In this document: positions 53,671 to 62,952 of the stretch, in pieces
How positions within the stretch are numbered: position 1 is the first letter of the stretch
How the letters are laid out: the number at the start of each line of letters is the position of its first letter
Assembly (NCBI GenBank): GCA_943787365.1
Contig: CALSMD010000001.1
Span: 434,001 to 498,000 of the forward strand
Length of the DNA stretch: 64,000 nucleotides
From: an uncultured Flavobacteriaceae bacterium
GTDB lineage: Bacteria; Bacteroidota; Bacteroidia; Flavobacteriales; Flavobacteriaceae
Direction of reading: 5' to 3'
The notes under the pieces: generated by a model
The model's database searches: none
What the model was told of the DNA's origin: nothing
Seen by the model: only the letters and a program-made list of their open reading frames with translations
Made by a program: the position numbers and the translations under genes

Positions 53671-53870
53671 CAAGGGAGTAAACTCCCTTGAGAAAAGGCA
53701 CTTCGATAGCTGCTACATATAGTTCACTTTGACTGGTCTGTCTGACGGTAGTCAGGCTCAGAGTTACACGCAATATTTATATTTTCTAGTTTTTAAAAAA
53801 AATCTAGTTTTAATCTATAATTCCAAAATTCAATTAAAAATCTTAAAGTCAGTCTGAGCTTGTCGAAGAC
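53671..53870. repeat. Mosaic intergenic repeat element
   Basis: caagggag-taaa-ctcccttg hairpin, ctgac-ggta-gtcag hairpin, and gtcagtctgagcttgtcgaagac (a common Bacteroidetes intergenic repeat phrase). Confidence 0.65.
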
Positions 53871-53880
53871 CCTACAATCA

Positions 53881-54357
53881 TCACATCAAATGATCCAAAT
53901 TCACCTCATTGGTTGATTTACTTTGAGACAGCGCCACATAACTTTGCACGTTACTTAAATCGGTTATAAGAGCAAGTTTGGTCAAAATAAATTGTTCGTA
54001 GTCTTCTATATCCACTAATACTAATTTTAGTAAATAATCAAAATTACCCGACACACGGTGGCACTCAACCACCTCGGAAAAACCGTCAATGGTTTTGACA
54101 AATTTTTCCAAATAACTGCGGGTATGATTTTTAAGAGAAATTCCAGCAAAAACAGTCAATTTTAAGCCCAACTTTTTCGAGTTCAAAATCGCTGCATATT
54201 TACTAATAAAGCCCCTTTTTTCTAATTTTTTAATACGATCAAAAACAGGAGTTGTGGTCATCCCTAAGAGGTCGGCGATGTTTTTTATAGTACGGTTACT
54301 GTTTTGTTGTAACAGCCTTAATATTTCAATATCGGTTTTGTTGAGTTTTTCGATCAT
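53881..54357 (-). CDS. Lrp/AsnC-family regulator divergent from the phenylalanine/tyrosine catabolic genes
   Basis: LNKTDIEILRLLQQNSNRTIKNIADLLGMTTTPVFDRIKKLEKRGFI. Confidence 0.93.
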   Translation of the reverse strand: MIEKLNKTDIEILRLLQQNSNRTIKNIADLLGMTTTPVFDRIKKLEKRGFISKYAAILNSKKLGLKLTVFAGISLKNHTRSYLEKFVKTIDGFSEVVECHRVSGNFDYLLKLVLVDIEDYEQFILTKLALITDLSNVQSYVALSQSKSTNEVNLDHLM

Positions 54358-54494
54358 TTAGAATAAAAATAGATTAATGGTTTCAAAATTATCCTTAAAA
54401 AGAATAAAACACTTTATTTTTGCTAAAATACATATAAATATTCTTATTTAGAAACTGTTTCAGTAATAAACGAATAAGTAACTCATATTATATT

Positions 54495-54502
54495 TAGATT
54501 TG
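54495..54502 (+). promoter_or_regulatory. Bacteroidetes-type -7 element TAGATTTG
   Basis: Exact TAnnTTTG about 60 bp upstream of hmgA; no clear -33 TTG at ideal spacing. Confidence 0.4.
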
Positions 54503-54562
54503 TTCTTGTCCGTTATTTAAGTATTATAATGGATAAATACATTTAATTTTTAACCACCTATT

Positions 54563-55723
54563 ATGCCTAGATATCATACGTTAGGAAAAATCCCGCCTAA
54601 GAGACACACCGTTTTTAAAGATGCAAACGATAATTTCTATTACGAAGAATTGTTTGGCACCATCGGGTTTGATGGCATGTCAACATTAATGTATCATACG
54701 CAACGTCCAACCCAAGTTAAGGCCATCTTAAAATCTTACGATGTAGCCCCAAAAATTGCGGTGTCTAAAAACATGAAATCCTTAAAACTTGAAGGCTATC
54801 AAGTAGCGCCCGTAGATGATTATTTAGAAAGTAGAACATGTGTTTTGGTCAATAAGGATTGTCAAATTAGTTTGGCAGCTCCTAAAGAATCGTTAACCAG
54901 TTATTTTTATAAAAACACCGATTCTGATGAAGTCCTATTTATCCATGAAGGCTCAGGAAAACTGAGAACTAATTTGGGGAATATAGAATTTAAGTACGGA
55001 GATTACCTAGTAATTCCACGAGGAATCATCTATCAAATTGAGTTTAACGATGCAAACAACCGTTTGTTCATCGTTGAATCCAAGAGTCCTGTTTACACGC
55101 CAAAACGCTATAGAAACTGGTTTGGTCAGCATGTAGAAGGCGCTCCCTATTGCGAAAGAGACCTCCACCCGCCTACTGAACTTGAAACGTTTAATGAAAC
55201 AGGAGATTTTATAATCAAAGTAAAAAAACAAGATACCATTCACGAATATGTGTATGCAGCGCATCCATTTAGTGTGGTTGGTTGGGACGGCTATAATTTT
55301 CCATATAAGTTTTCTATTCACGATTTTGAACCCATTACAGGGATGATTCATCAACCCCCACCCATTCATCAAACATTTGAAACAAGCAGCTTTGTCATCT
55401 GTTCATTTGTACCTAGGTTGTATGATTACCACCCAAATTCGGTGCCAGCACCTTACAATCACTCTAATATCGACTCTGATGAAGTCCTCTATTATGTAGA
55501 TGGCGATTTTATGAGTAGAAATGATATTAATAAAGGTAGTATTACCCTACACCCTGCCGGAATACCGCACGGGCCACACCCAGGAACCATGGAAAAAAGC
55601 ATTGGTAAAAAAGAAACTTTTGAACTCGCAGTAATGGTGGACACCTTTAGTCCATTGATGGTAACAGAAGAAGCAATGAATTTACAAAACGAAGATTATT
55701 ATAAATCTTGGATTACAGAATAA
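54563..55723 (+). CDS. hmgA: Homogentisate 1,2-dioxygenase
   Basis: MPRYHTLGKIPPKRHTVF; GWDGYNFPYKFSIHDFEPITGMIHQPPPIHQTFE. Confidence 0.95.
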   Translation: MPRYHTLGKIPPKRHTVFKDANDNFYYEELFGTIGFDGMSTLMYHTQRPTQVKAILKSYDVAPKIAVSKNMKSLKLEGYQVAPVDDYLESRTCVLVNKDCQISLAAPKESLTSYFYKNTDSDEVLFIHEGSGKLRTNLGNIEFKYGDYLVIPRGIIYQIEFNDANNRLFIVESKSPVYTPKRYRNWFGQHVEGAPYCERDLHPPTELETFNETGDFIIKVKKQDTIHEYVYAAHPFSVVGWDGYNFPYKFSIHDFEPITGMIHQPPPIHQTFETSSFVICSFVPRLYDYHPNSVPAPYNHSNIDSDEVLYYVDGDFMSRNDINKGSITLHPAGIPHGPHPGTMEKSIGKKETFELAVMVDTFSPLMVTEEAMNLQNEDYYKSWITE

Positions 55724-55745
55724 AAAAAATAAAAATTTGACGGAT

Positions 55746-56903
55746 ATGAGTAAAATAGAAAATGTAGAATACGGATTGGAAAAAATATTTAAAGAAGCAC
55801 AAGATTTTCTTCCGTTATTAGGGACTGATTATGTAGAATTTATTGTAGGTAATGCAAAACAAGCAGCCCACTTTTACAAAACTGCTTTTGGATTTCAATC
55901 GCATGCATATAAAGGATTAGAAACAGGATGTAAGGATTATGCATCTTATGTTGTAAAACAAGATAAAATAAGAATCGTATTAACCACTCCTCTTAATCCA
56001 GATTCATGGATGAACGAACATTTATCTAAGCATGGTGATGGAGTGAAAGTAGTTGCTTTGTGGGTAGATGACGCTAAAAAATCGTGGGAAGAAACGACCA
56101 AAAGAGGTGCGAAATCTTATATGGAACCAACGGTTGAAAAAGACGAACATGGCGAAATAGTGAGAGCTGGAATTTATACCTATGGTGAAACAGTTCACAT
56201 ATTTGTAGAAAGAAAAAACTACACAGGGGTGTTTTTACCAGGTTATAGAAAATGGGAATCAGAATACAATCCTGAACCTATGGGTCTTAAATTTATAGAC
56301 CATATGGTAGGGAATGTTGGCTGGAATGAAATGGATATCTGGGTGAAATATTACGAAGATGTTATGGGCTTTGTAAACTTCTTATCTTTTGATGATAAGC
56401 AAATTACAACAGAATACTCCGCATTAATGAGTAAAGTAATGAGTAACGGAAACGGAAGAATTAAATTTCCAATTAACGAACCTGCAGAAGGAAAAAAGAA
56501 ATCTCAAATTGAGGAATACTTAGACTTTTACAATGGCCCAGGAGTGCAACATATCGCTGTGGCCTCAAATGACATCATTGATACGGTCGCAAAAATGAAA
56601 GCTAAAGGGGTTGAGTTTTTAAGCACACCACCCGACGACTATTACAAATCTGTTCCAAAAAGACTTTCTGATCACAACCATGAATTAGCAGAAGATATTG
56701 AAAAATTAAAATCCCTTGGGATTATGATTGACGCAGATGAAGAAGGGTATTTATTACAAATATTTACCAAGCCTGTAGAAGACAGACCCACCTTGTTTTT
56801 TGAAATCATTCAAAGAATGGGTGCTAGAGGATTTGGGGCTGGAAACTTCAAAGCACTATTTGAATCTATCGAAAGAGAACAAGAAAACAGAGGAACCCTT
56901 TAA
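55746..56903 (+). CDS. hppD: 4-hydroxyphenylpyruvate dioxygenase
   Basis: DYVEFIVGNAKQAAHFYKTAFGFQ; GPGVQHIAVASNDI; GARGFGAGNFKALFESIE; start 55746 preferred over 55737. Confidence 0.96.
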   Translation: MSKIENVEYGLEKIFKEAQDFLPLLGTDYVEFIVGNAKQAAHFYKTAFGFQSHAYKGLETGCKDYASYVVKQDKIRIVLTTPLNPDSWMNEHLSKHGDGVKVVALWVDDAKKSWEETTKRGAKSYMEPTVEKDEHGEIVRAGIYTYGETVHIFVERKNYTGVFLPGYRKWESEYNPEPMGLKFIDHMVGNVGWNEMDIWVKYYEDVMGFVNFLSFDDKQITTEYSALMSKVMSNGNGRIKFPINEPAEGKKKSQIEEYLDFYNGPGVQHIAVASNDIIDTVAKMKAKGVEFLSTPPDDYYKSVPKRLSDHNHELAEDIEKLKSLGIMIDADEEGYLLQIFTKPVEDRPTLFFEIIQRMGARGFGAGNFKALFESIEREQENRGTL

Positions 56904-58676
56904 TTGGATGATTTAATGCCAAAAGCCATTCAAAAACATACCATACCGTTTAACAGCGTCACTGAAAAGTTACCGAAACATCTTCATAAGTTTATAGTAC
57001 AACAACCTTATGAAGAGTATACGGCTCAAAATCAAGCCGTGTGGAGGTACGTGATGCGTCTAAATATCAGTGCCTTAAAACAAATTGCGCATAAAAGTTA
57101 CAGCAGTGGTCTAAAAAAAACGGGGATTGATGAAGAGACGATCCCTAAAATGGAAGGCATGAATCGCATTCTAAAAGACATTGGATGGGCAGCAGTTGCT
57201 GTCGATGGATTTATTCCTCCCAATGCCTTTATGGAATTCCAGGCCTATAATGTGCTTGTGATTTCTTCAGATATTAGAACCATTGATCACATCAATTACA
57301 CCCCTGCACCCGACATCATTCACGAAGCAGCCGGTCATGCGCCCATCATTGCAAATCCAGAGTATTCGGAATACTTAAGGCGCTTAGGAGAAATTGGCTG
57401 CAAGGCCATCTCCTCACCCAAAGATGATGAGATGTATGAAGCCATTCGACTTTTATCTATTTTAAAAGAGAATCCTAATTCAACCAAAACAGAAATCCTT
57501 GAAGCGACCCAAGCCGTTAACTCCCTCCAAGAAGAAATGGGCGGACTCTCCGAAATGGCAAAAATTAGAAACCTCCATTGGTGGACGGTTGAATATGGTC
57601 TTATTGGAACGCTCGAAAATCCAAAATTATATGGCGCTGGTTTGTTATCTTCCATCGAAGAAAGTCAGTTGTGTTTAAAAAAAGAGGTCAAGAAAATCCC
57701 TTACTCTATTGAAGCAGCGGAAGTCAATTTTGATATTACCAACACACAACCTCAGTTATTTGTCATTCCTAACTTTGCAAGTCTTAGCTTTGTTTTAGAA
57801 AAATTTGCAAATACGATGGCGATACGAACAGGAGGTTTAGAAGGGTTAAAAAAATTGATTGTTTCCAAAAAACTGGGAACAATCGAATTAAGTACTGGCA
57901 TTCAAGTGTCTGGAATATTTAACAACGTTTTAGACTCCAACAACACCCCTATTTACTTTCAAACCAACAGTCTAACGGCTTTGTCTGTCAATGGAACCGA
58001 ACTGATTGGCCACGGCACAGAACACCACCCTAGTGGCTTTGGAAGTCCCGTAGGAAAATTAGAAGGCATCAATATTGCGATTGAAGATATGTCGCCAAAA
58101 GACTTGGAAGTTTATGGTATTGTGGAAGGTAAAACGACCCGTCTTAATTTTGAAGGGGGCATAAAAGTGGAAGGAGAAATTATTACAGGCAAAAGAGATC
58201 TACAAGGTAAAATCATTTTAATTACCTTTAAAAACTGTAGAGTTACCCATTTTGAAACGGTCTTATTTGATCCGAGTTGGGGTGTTTATGACATGGCCAT
58301 CGGAAAAGATATTTGCTCGGCATTCGCAGGTCCTGCGGATTCAAATTCATTTGAAGATATTTATGCCATTTCAGAAACGAAAACCGCTAAAATCATTTAT
58401 TCTGATAAAGAACAACAACTGCACAAATTGTATGAAATAGTCAAAAATAATAGAATTCAAAAAATAGTAGATTTTGATTCCTTAACAGCAGTATTTAAGG
58501 AGGTTAAATCAAACTATCCTTCAGAATGGTTAATCTTATTGGAATTGTATGAATTGGTTTATGATAAAGATTTATACTTAATGAATGGGATTCATGAGCA
58601 GTTGCTCAAATTGAAACAAAACAAACATTTCACCAAGCTGATCACTGATGGCTTGGATTTAATTATTAAAAAATAA
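56904..58676 (+). CDS. phhA: Phenylalanine 4-monooxygenase with long C-terminal extension
   Basis: Aromatic amino acid hydroxylase motif PDIIHEAAGHAPIIANPEYSEYLRRLGEIG, WWTVEYGLIG; 590 aa. Track start is TTG; ATG at 56916 is an alternative. Confidence 0.93.
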   Translation: MDDLMPKAIQKHTIPFNSVTEKLPKHLHKFIVQQPYEEYTAQNQAVWRYVMRLNISALKQIAHKSYSSGLKKTGIDEETIPKMEGMNRILKDIGWAAVAVDGFIPPNAFMEFQAYNVLVISSDIRTIDHINYTPAPDIIHEAAGHAPIIANPEYSEYLRRLGEIGCKAISSPKDDEMYEAIRLLSILKENPNSTKTEILEATQAVNSLQEEMGGLSEMAKIRNLHWWTVEYGLIGTLENPKLYGAGLLSSIEESQLCLKKEVKKIPYSIEAAEVNFDITNTQPQLFVIPNFASLSFVLEKFANTMAIRTGGLEGLKKLIVSKKLGTIELSTGIQVSGIFNNVLDSNNTPIYFQTNSLTALSVNGTELIGHGTEHHPSGFGSPVGKLEGINIAIEDMSPKDLEVYGIVEGKTTRLNFEGGIKVEGEIITGKRDLQGKIILITFKNCRVTHFETVLFDPSWGVYDMAIGKDICSAFAGPADSNSFEDIYAISETKTAKIIYSDKEQQLHKLYEIVKNNRIQKIVDFDSLTAVFKEVKSNYPSEWLILLELYELVYDKDLYLMNGIHEQLLKLKQNKHFTKLITDGLDLIIKK

Positions 58677-58679
58677 CAT

Positions 58680-59915
58680 ATGCAATCTTGGATTAAAATT
58701 GATCAAAATTCTGATTTTAGTATTTATAATTTACCCTTTGGTATTTTTTCTGAAGCCGACCACATCAAAAGAGTTGGTGTTGCTATTGGAGATAAAATAG
58801 TAGATGTATATGCCGCTTTTGAGTTGGGTGTTTTTAAAGATTTAAACTTTGATATTACCGTCTTAGAATCGAACTACTTAAATGATTTTATTGCCTTAGG
58901 GAAGTCGACGACCGTAAAAATCAGAGAATACATTCAAGCCGAATTATGTAATGAAAATTCTGTATTGAAATTACACCCTTCTGTATTTATAAAACAAAGC
59001 TCCGTACAGATGCATTTACCTGTAAAAGTCGGTGATTACACCGATTTTTATTCAAGCATAGAACACGCCACTAATATAGGCACAATGTTTAGAGATCCTG
59101 ACAATGCGTTGCTGCCAAACTGGAAACATTTACCCGTTGGTTATCACGGGCGCGCTTCCTCTATCATCGTTAGTGGTGAAAACGTACACCGTCCAAAAGG
59201 ACAGGTGGTTTTAGCTCCCAACACGGCGCCTGTTTTTCAAGCCTCTACACGAGTAGATTTTGAATTAGAAATGGGCTTTATCATCGGGAAATCTACTAAA
59301 CTTGGAGACTCTGTTTCAACAGATGCCGCTGATGAGTATATTTTTGGAAAGGTATTGTTTAACGATTGGTCGGCAAGAGACATTCAAAAATGGGAATACG
59401 TTCCCTTAGGCCCCTTTTTGGCAAAAAGTTTTGCATCTTCTATGTCGCCATGGGTGGTGACTTTAGAAGCTTTAGAACCGTTTAAAATTGACGGTCCTAA
59501 ACAAGAACCGTCTGTACTACCCTATTTGAATTTCAAGGGATCTAAAAATTACGATATTAATTTAGAAGTATCCATTCAACCAGAAAATTGCAAAGAAACC
59601 GTGGTGAGTCACTCCAATTTTAAATATATGTATTGGAATATGAACCAACAATTAGCGCACCATACCGTTAATGGTTGTAATTTGAATGTAGGAGATTTAA
59701 TGGCTTCTGGGACGATCAGTGGAAAAAGTCCTGATTCCTATGGATCCATGCTCGAGTTGTCGTGGGCAGGCTCAAAACCTGTGGAACTACTTGAAGGAGG
59801 CACGCGTAAATTTATTCAAGATAATGACTCCGTGATTATGAGAGGTCATTGTCAAAAAGGTGAAATCCGAGTCGGATTTGGAGACGTAAAATCAACACTT
59901 TTAAAAACTACTTAA
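58680..59915 (+). CDS. fahA: Fumarylacetoacetase
   Basis: VGDYTDFYSSIEHATNIGTMFR; LPVGYHGRASSIIVSG; NDWSARDIQKWEYVPLGPFLAKSF. Confidence 0.96.
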   Translation: MQSWIKIDQNSDFSIYNLPFGIFSEADHIKRVGVAIGDKIVDVYAAFELGVFKDLNFDITVLESNYLNDFIALGKSTTVKIREYIQAELCNENSVLKLHPSVFIKQSSVQMHLPVKVGDYTDFYSSIEHATNIGTMFRDPDNALLPNWKHLPVGYHGRASSIIVSGENVHRPKGQVVLAPNTAPVFQASTRVDFELEMGFIIGKSTKLGDSVSTDAADEYIFGKVLFNDWSARDIQKWEYVPLGPFLAKSFASSMSPWVVTLEALEPFKIDGPKQEPSVLPYLNFKGSKNYDINLEVSIQPENCKETVVSHSNFKYMYWNMNQQLAHHTVNGCNLNVGDLMASGTISGKSPDSYGSMLELSWAGSKPVELLEGGTRKFIQDNDSVIMRGHCQKGEIRVGFGDVKSTLLKTT

Positions 59916-59924
59916 AAAAATAGC

Positions 59925-60557
59925 ATGTCAACCATAAAATCATTTGATCCCGAATTACTAGAAACTAGAGATGTTCATAGACTACTTTCCTCTTCTATTG
60001 CTCCAAGACCGATAGCTTTTGCAAGTACCATAGACGCTAAGGGAAATGTCAACCTGAGTCCGTTTAGTTTCTTTAATGTATTTAGCTCCAACCCCCCTAT
60101 TTTGATTTTCTCGCCGGCAAGACGTGTGCGTGACAATACTACCAAGCATACTTTACAAAATGCAGAAGAAACCAAGGAAGTAGTGATCAATATTGTTGAT
60201 TTTTCGATTGTAGAGCAAATGTCAGAAACGAGTAAAGAATATGACAAAGGCGTGAATGAATTTACAGAAACAGGTTTGACGGAAGTCCCCTCGATTAAAG
60301 TGAAGCCACCTCGAGTTAAGGAATCACCCGTCTCTTTTGAGTGTGTGGTTGAAAACATTGTTTCTCTAGGAGAACATGGCGGTGCTGGTCAATTGATCAT
60401 CGCCAAAGTGGTACATATCCATGTCAAATCGGATTTATTAGATGAAAACGGTCAAATTGATTCTGAAAAATTAGACCTCGTCGCACGTTTAGGGGGCGAT
60501 TGGTACACACGAGTCACTGAAGAAAGTATGTTTAAACTAGAAAAACCTAAGGGGTGA
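59925..60557 (+). CDS. Flavin reductase-like domain protein
   Basis: SSIAPRPIAFASTIDAKGNVNLSPFSFFNVFSSNPP. Confidence 0.9.
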   Translation: MSTIKSFDPELLETRDVHRLLSSSIAPRPIAFASTIDAKGNVNLSPFSFFNVFSSNPPILIFSPARRVRDNTTKHTLQNAEETKEVVINIVDFSIVEQMSETSKEYDKGVNEFTETGLTEVPSIKVKPPRVKESPVSFECVVENIVSLGEHGGAGQLIIAKVVHIHVKSDLLDENGQIDSEKLDLVARLGGDWYTRVTEESMFKLEKPKG

Positions 60558-60561
60558 TTTT

Positions 60562-60864
60562 TTAATATTCTAAAGGTTCTTTTCTTGCATAGCGTACACG
60601 AATAATATAAATCGATTTTTCTCCAACAAGATAAGATATTCGGTACGTGTGTATTTCGTAAGTTCTAACAGTTCCTTTGTTATTTTCTTTTAGCACATCT
60701 AATTTATAAATCTCTGGATTAGTCGCCAATATTGAAGCTGATTCATAAACCTCTGTTATGATTCTTGTCGTCGTTTCAATAGATTTGGATTGTTCTAACA
60801 AATCTAAAAATGCTTGGTTAAGTTCTGCATCTGCTTGGTGCGTCCAGATTACTGTTTTCCCCAT
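60562..60864 (-). CDS. RelE/ParE-family toxin
   Basis: IWTHQADAELNQAFLDLLEQS...YEIHTYRISYLVGEKSIYIIRVRYARKEPLEY; overlaps its upstream partner. Confidence 0.85.
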   Translation of the reverse strand: MGKTVIWTHQADAELNQAFLDLLEQSKSIETTTRIITEVYESASILATNPEIYKLDVLKENNKGTVRTYEIHTYRISYLVGEKSIYIIRVRYARKEPLEY

Positions 60865-61085
60865 TGTTTAATACGTTCCTTTACTTCTTGATGTGTGTAA
60901 AACTCTCCTCTCTCTATTTGTGCAATAGATTCGTTGATTTCTTTATTGTATTGCTCAATACTAATGCGCTCTGAAGGTGCTTTTTTTCTGTACTTGAGCA
61001 TATTCTTAAAAAGCTCTATTAAAGTTGGGTCTTTGACATTATCTAATTCTTGATGTATCCATTTTAAATCTGCCTGTAAGTCCAT
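60849..61085 (-). CDS. Cognate antitoxin
   Basis: 78-aa ORF, 16-bp overlap with the toxin; RISIEQYNKEINESIAQIERGEFYTHQEVKERIKQW. Confidence 0.82.
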   Translation of the reverse strand: MDLQADLKWIHQELDNVKDPTLIELFKNMLKYRKKAPSERISIEQYNKEINESIAQIERGEFYTHQEVKERIKQWGKQ

Positions 61086-61257
61086 AATTACTATGTGTTT
61101 ATTATAACAAAGATAAAAAATTATGAATAACTAATTTACAAATTTCATTCCTAACTAAAAAGATGGAATGGATATCTTGATTTATATAAATTTTCCAAAT
61201 GGTTCGTAAGTTGGGAGGCGTCCGTACCTCTCTTGAGGGAGTCTAGCCCCAAACAGA

Positions 61258-61336
61258 ACACTTCGATCTGTCATGTTTTAGCATGACTCGTTTTGACAGA
61301 TGAGACCCTGAAACAAGTTCAGGGAGACAAGTGAAG
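61258..61336. repeat. Mosaic intergenic repeat element 2
   Basis: tcatg-ttttag-catga, atctgtca/tgacagat and ccctgaa-acaag-ttcaggg inverted repeats; gagaccctgaaacaagttcagggagac phrase. Confidence 0.65.
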
Positions 61337-61471
61337 TACATATTGTTTTTCGTCTATTTTTATTCTTTTTCTTCATACTTAATAATATCTACTAAATACT
61401 TTTTAGCCTTTAATCTCTTCTCTATTTTCTTTTTTCTTAATACTACATACTTAATACCATTCATCTTAATT

Positions 61472-62860
61472 CTATTTCCCGATACAAAAATTCGCAAAGA
61501 TATTACCTAAAAGATCATCGGAGGTGATTTCTCCTGTAATCTCTCCAAAATGATATAAAGCTTGTCGGATGTCTATAGCCAATAAATCCCCAGAGAGTTT
61601 GGCGTCCATCCCCTGCTGCACTTTTTGAACATCTGCGAGAGCTTTCAAAAGAGAATCGTAATGTCTGGAGTTGGTAATGATCGTATCGTTATTACGCAAA
61701 GCACCTGTGTTTACAAATTCCAACAACTTCGATTTTAAGCTGTCTATACCCAATCCACTTTTAGCAGACGTATAAAGCGTATGCGGATACACAAAAGAGG
61801 TTTCAATAAGCTCCTGATCGGCTTCATCCATTTTATTTGCCACGACAATCAACTGTTTATCGGGATATTGTTCTTGAATTTTTCGAATATCTGTATTAAA
61901 AAGTACAATCGTTTCTGAAGTCACTTTAGATGCGTCCAGCAAATACAACACCACTTGCGATTGCGATATTTTTTCAAATGTTTTTTTGATGCCAATACTT
62001 TCAATGGTATCTTCGGTGGCGCGAATGCCCGCCGTATCTATAAATCGGAACTTGATCCCTTCAATGGTAATTTCATCTTCAATCGCATCACGAGTGGTTC
62101 CCGCTATGTCACTGACAATGGCTTTGTCTTCGTTCAAAAGTGCATTTAACAGCGTGGACTTCCCTACATTAGGCGCGCCAATAATAGAAATAGGAATCCC
62201 ATTTTTGATGACATTTCCCGTGGAAAACGAATCAATCAAATGTTTTAACACTTTAATAATTCGTTCTAATAAATCCTCAAATTGTTTCCGATCTGCAAAC
62301 TCCACATCTTCTTCAGAAAAATCGAGTTCTAATTCAATCAACGAAGCGAAGTTTAACAACTCGTCCCGCAAGACTTTGATCTCATTACTGAACCCACCCC
62401 GCATCTGTTGCATGGCAATTTGGTGGGACGCTTTGTTATCACTGGCAATCAAATCCGCAACGGCTTCCGCCTGACTTAAATCGAGCTTAGCATTAAGAAA
62501 TGCACGGAGTGTAAATTCCCCTGGATTTGCAATGCGAGCGCCATTGCGTACAAATAATTGTATAATTTCTTGTTGTATATAAGAGCTCCCATGACAAGAA
62601 ATTTCCACCACATCCTCTCCAGTGTAGGATTTTGGATTTTTAAAAACAGATACCAATACTTCGTCCAAAATTCGTGAATTTTCTACGATATGCCCTAAAT
62701 GGATGGTATGTGTTTTTTGAGTCGTTAGTTTTTTGGCATGTATCGATTTAAAAAACGCATCTACTTTTGTAATTGCTTCAGGGCCTGAAAGTCGAATAAT
62801 AGCAATTGCGCCTGCACCGGAAGGGGTGGCTAAAGCAATAATGGTGTCGTTTTGATACAA
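61472..62860 (-). CDS. mnmE: tRNA modification GTPase MnmE
   Basis: DTIIALATPSGAGAIAIIRLSG; GAPNVGKSTLLNALLNED; C-terminal FCIGK. Confidence 0.98.
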   Translation of the reverse strand: MYQNDTIIALATPSGAGAIAIIRLSGPEAITKVDAFFKSIHAKKLTTQKTHTIHLGHIVENSRILDEVLVSVFKNPKSYTGEDVVEISCHGSSYIQQEIIQLFVRNGARIANPGEFTLRAFLNAKLDLSQAEAVADLIASDNKASHQIAMQQMRGGFSNEIKVLRDELLNFASLIELELDFSEEDVEFADRKQFEDLLERIIKVLKHLIDSFSTGNVIKNGIPISIIGAPNVGKSTLLNALLNEDKAIVSDIAGTTRDAIEDEITIEGIKFRFIDTAGIRATEDTIESIGIKKTFEKISQSQVVLYLLDASKVTSETIVLFNTDIRKIQEQYPDKQLIVVANKMDEADQELIETSFVYPHTLYTSAKSGLGIDSLKSKLLEFVNTGALRNNDTIITNSRHYDSLLKALADVQKVQQGMDAKLSGDLLAIDIRQALYHFGEITGEITSDDLLGNIFANFCIGK

Positions 62861-62952
62861 TGGATTAATTTTTTACAAAAGTATTAATATTACTTCAAAT
62901 GGGAGAAGTAATATTTTTAATTTATTTTTGTAAAAATTTAAAACACTTACAG

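Noticed and set aside
61986-62474. 162-aa ORF antisense to mnmE
   Set aside because: Shadow ORF opposite the conserved GTPase domain.
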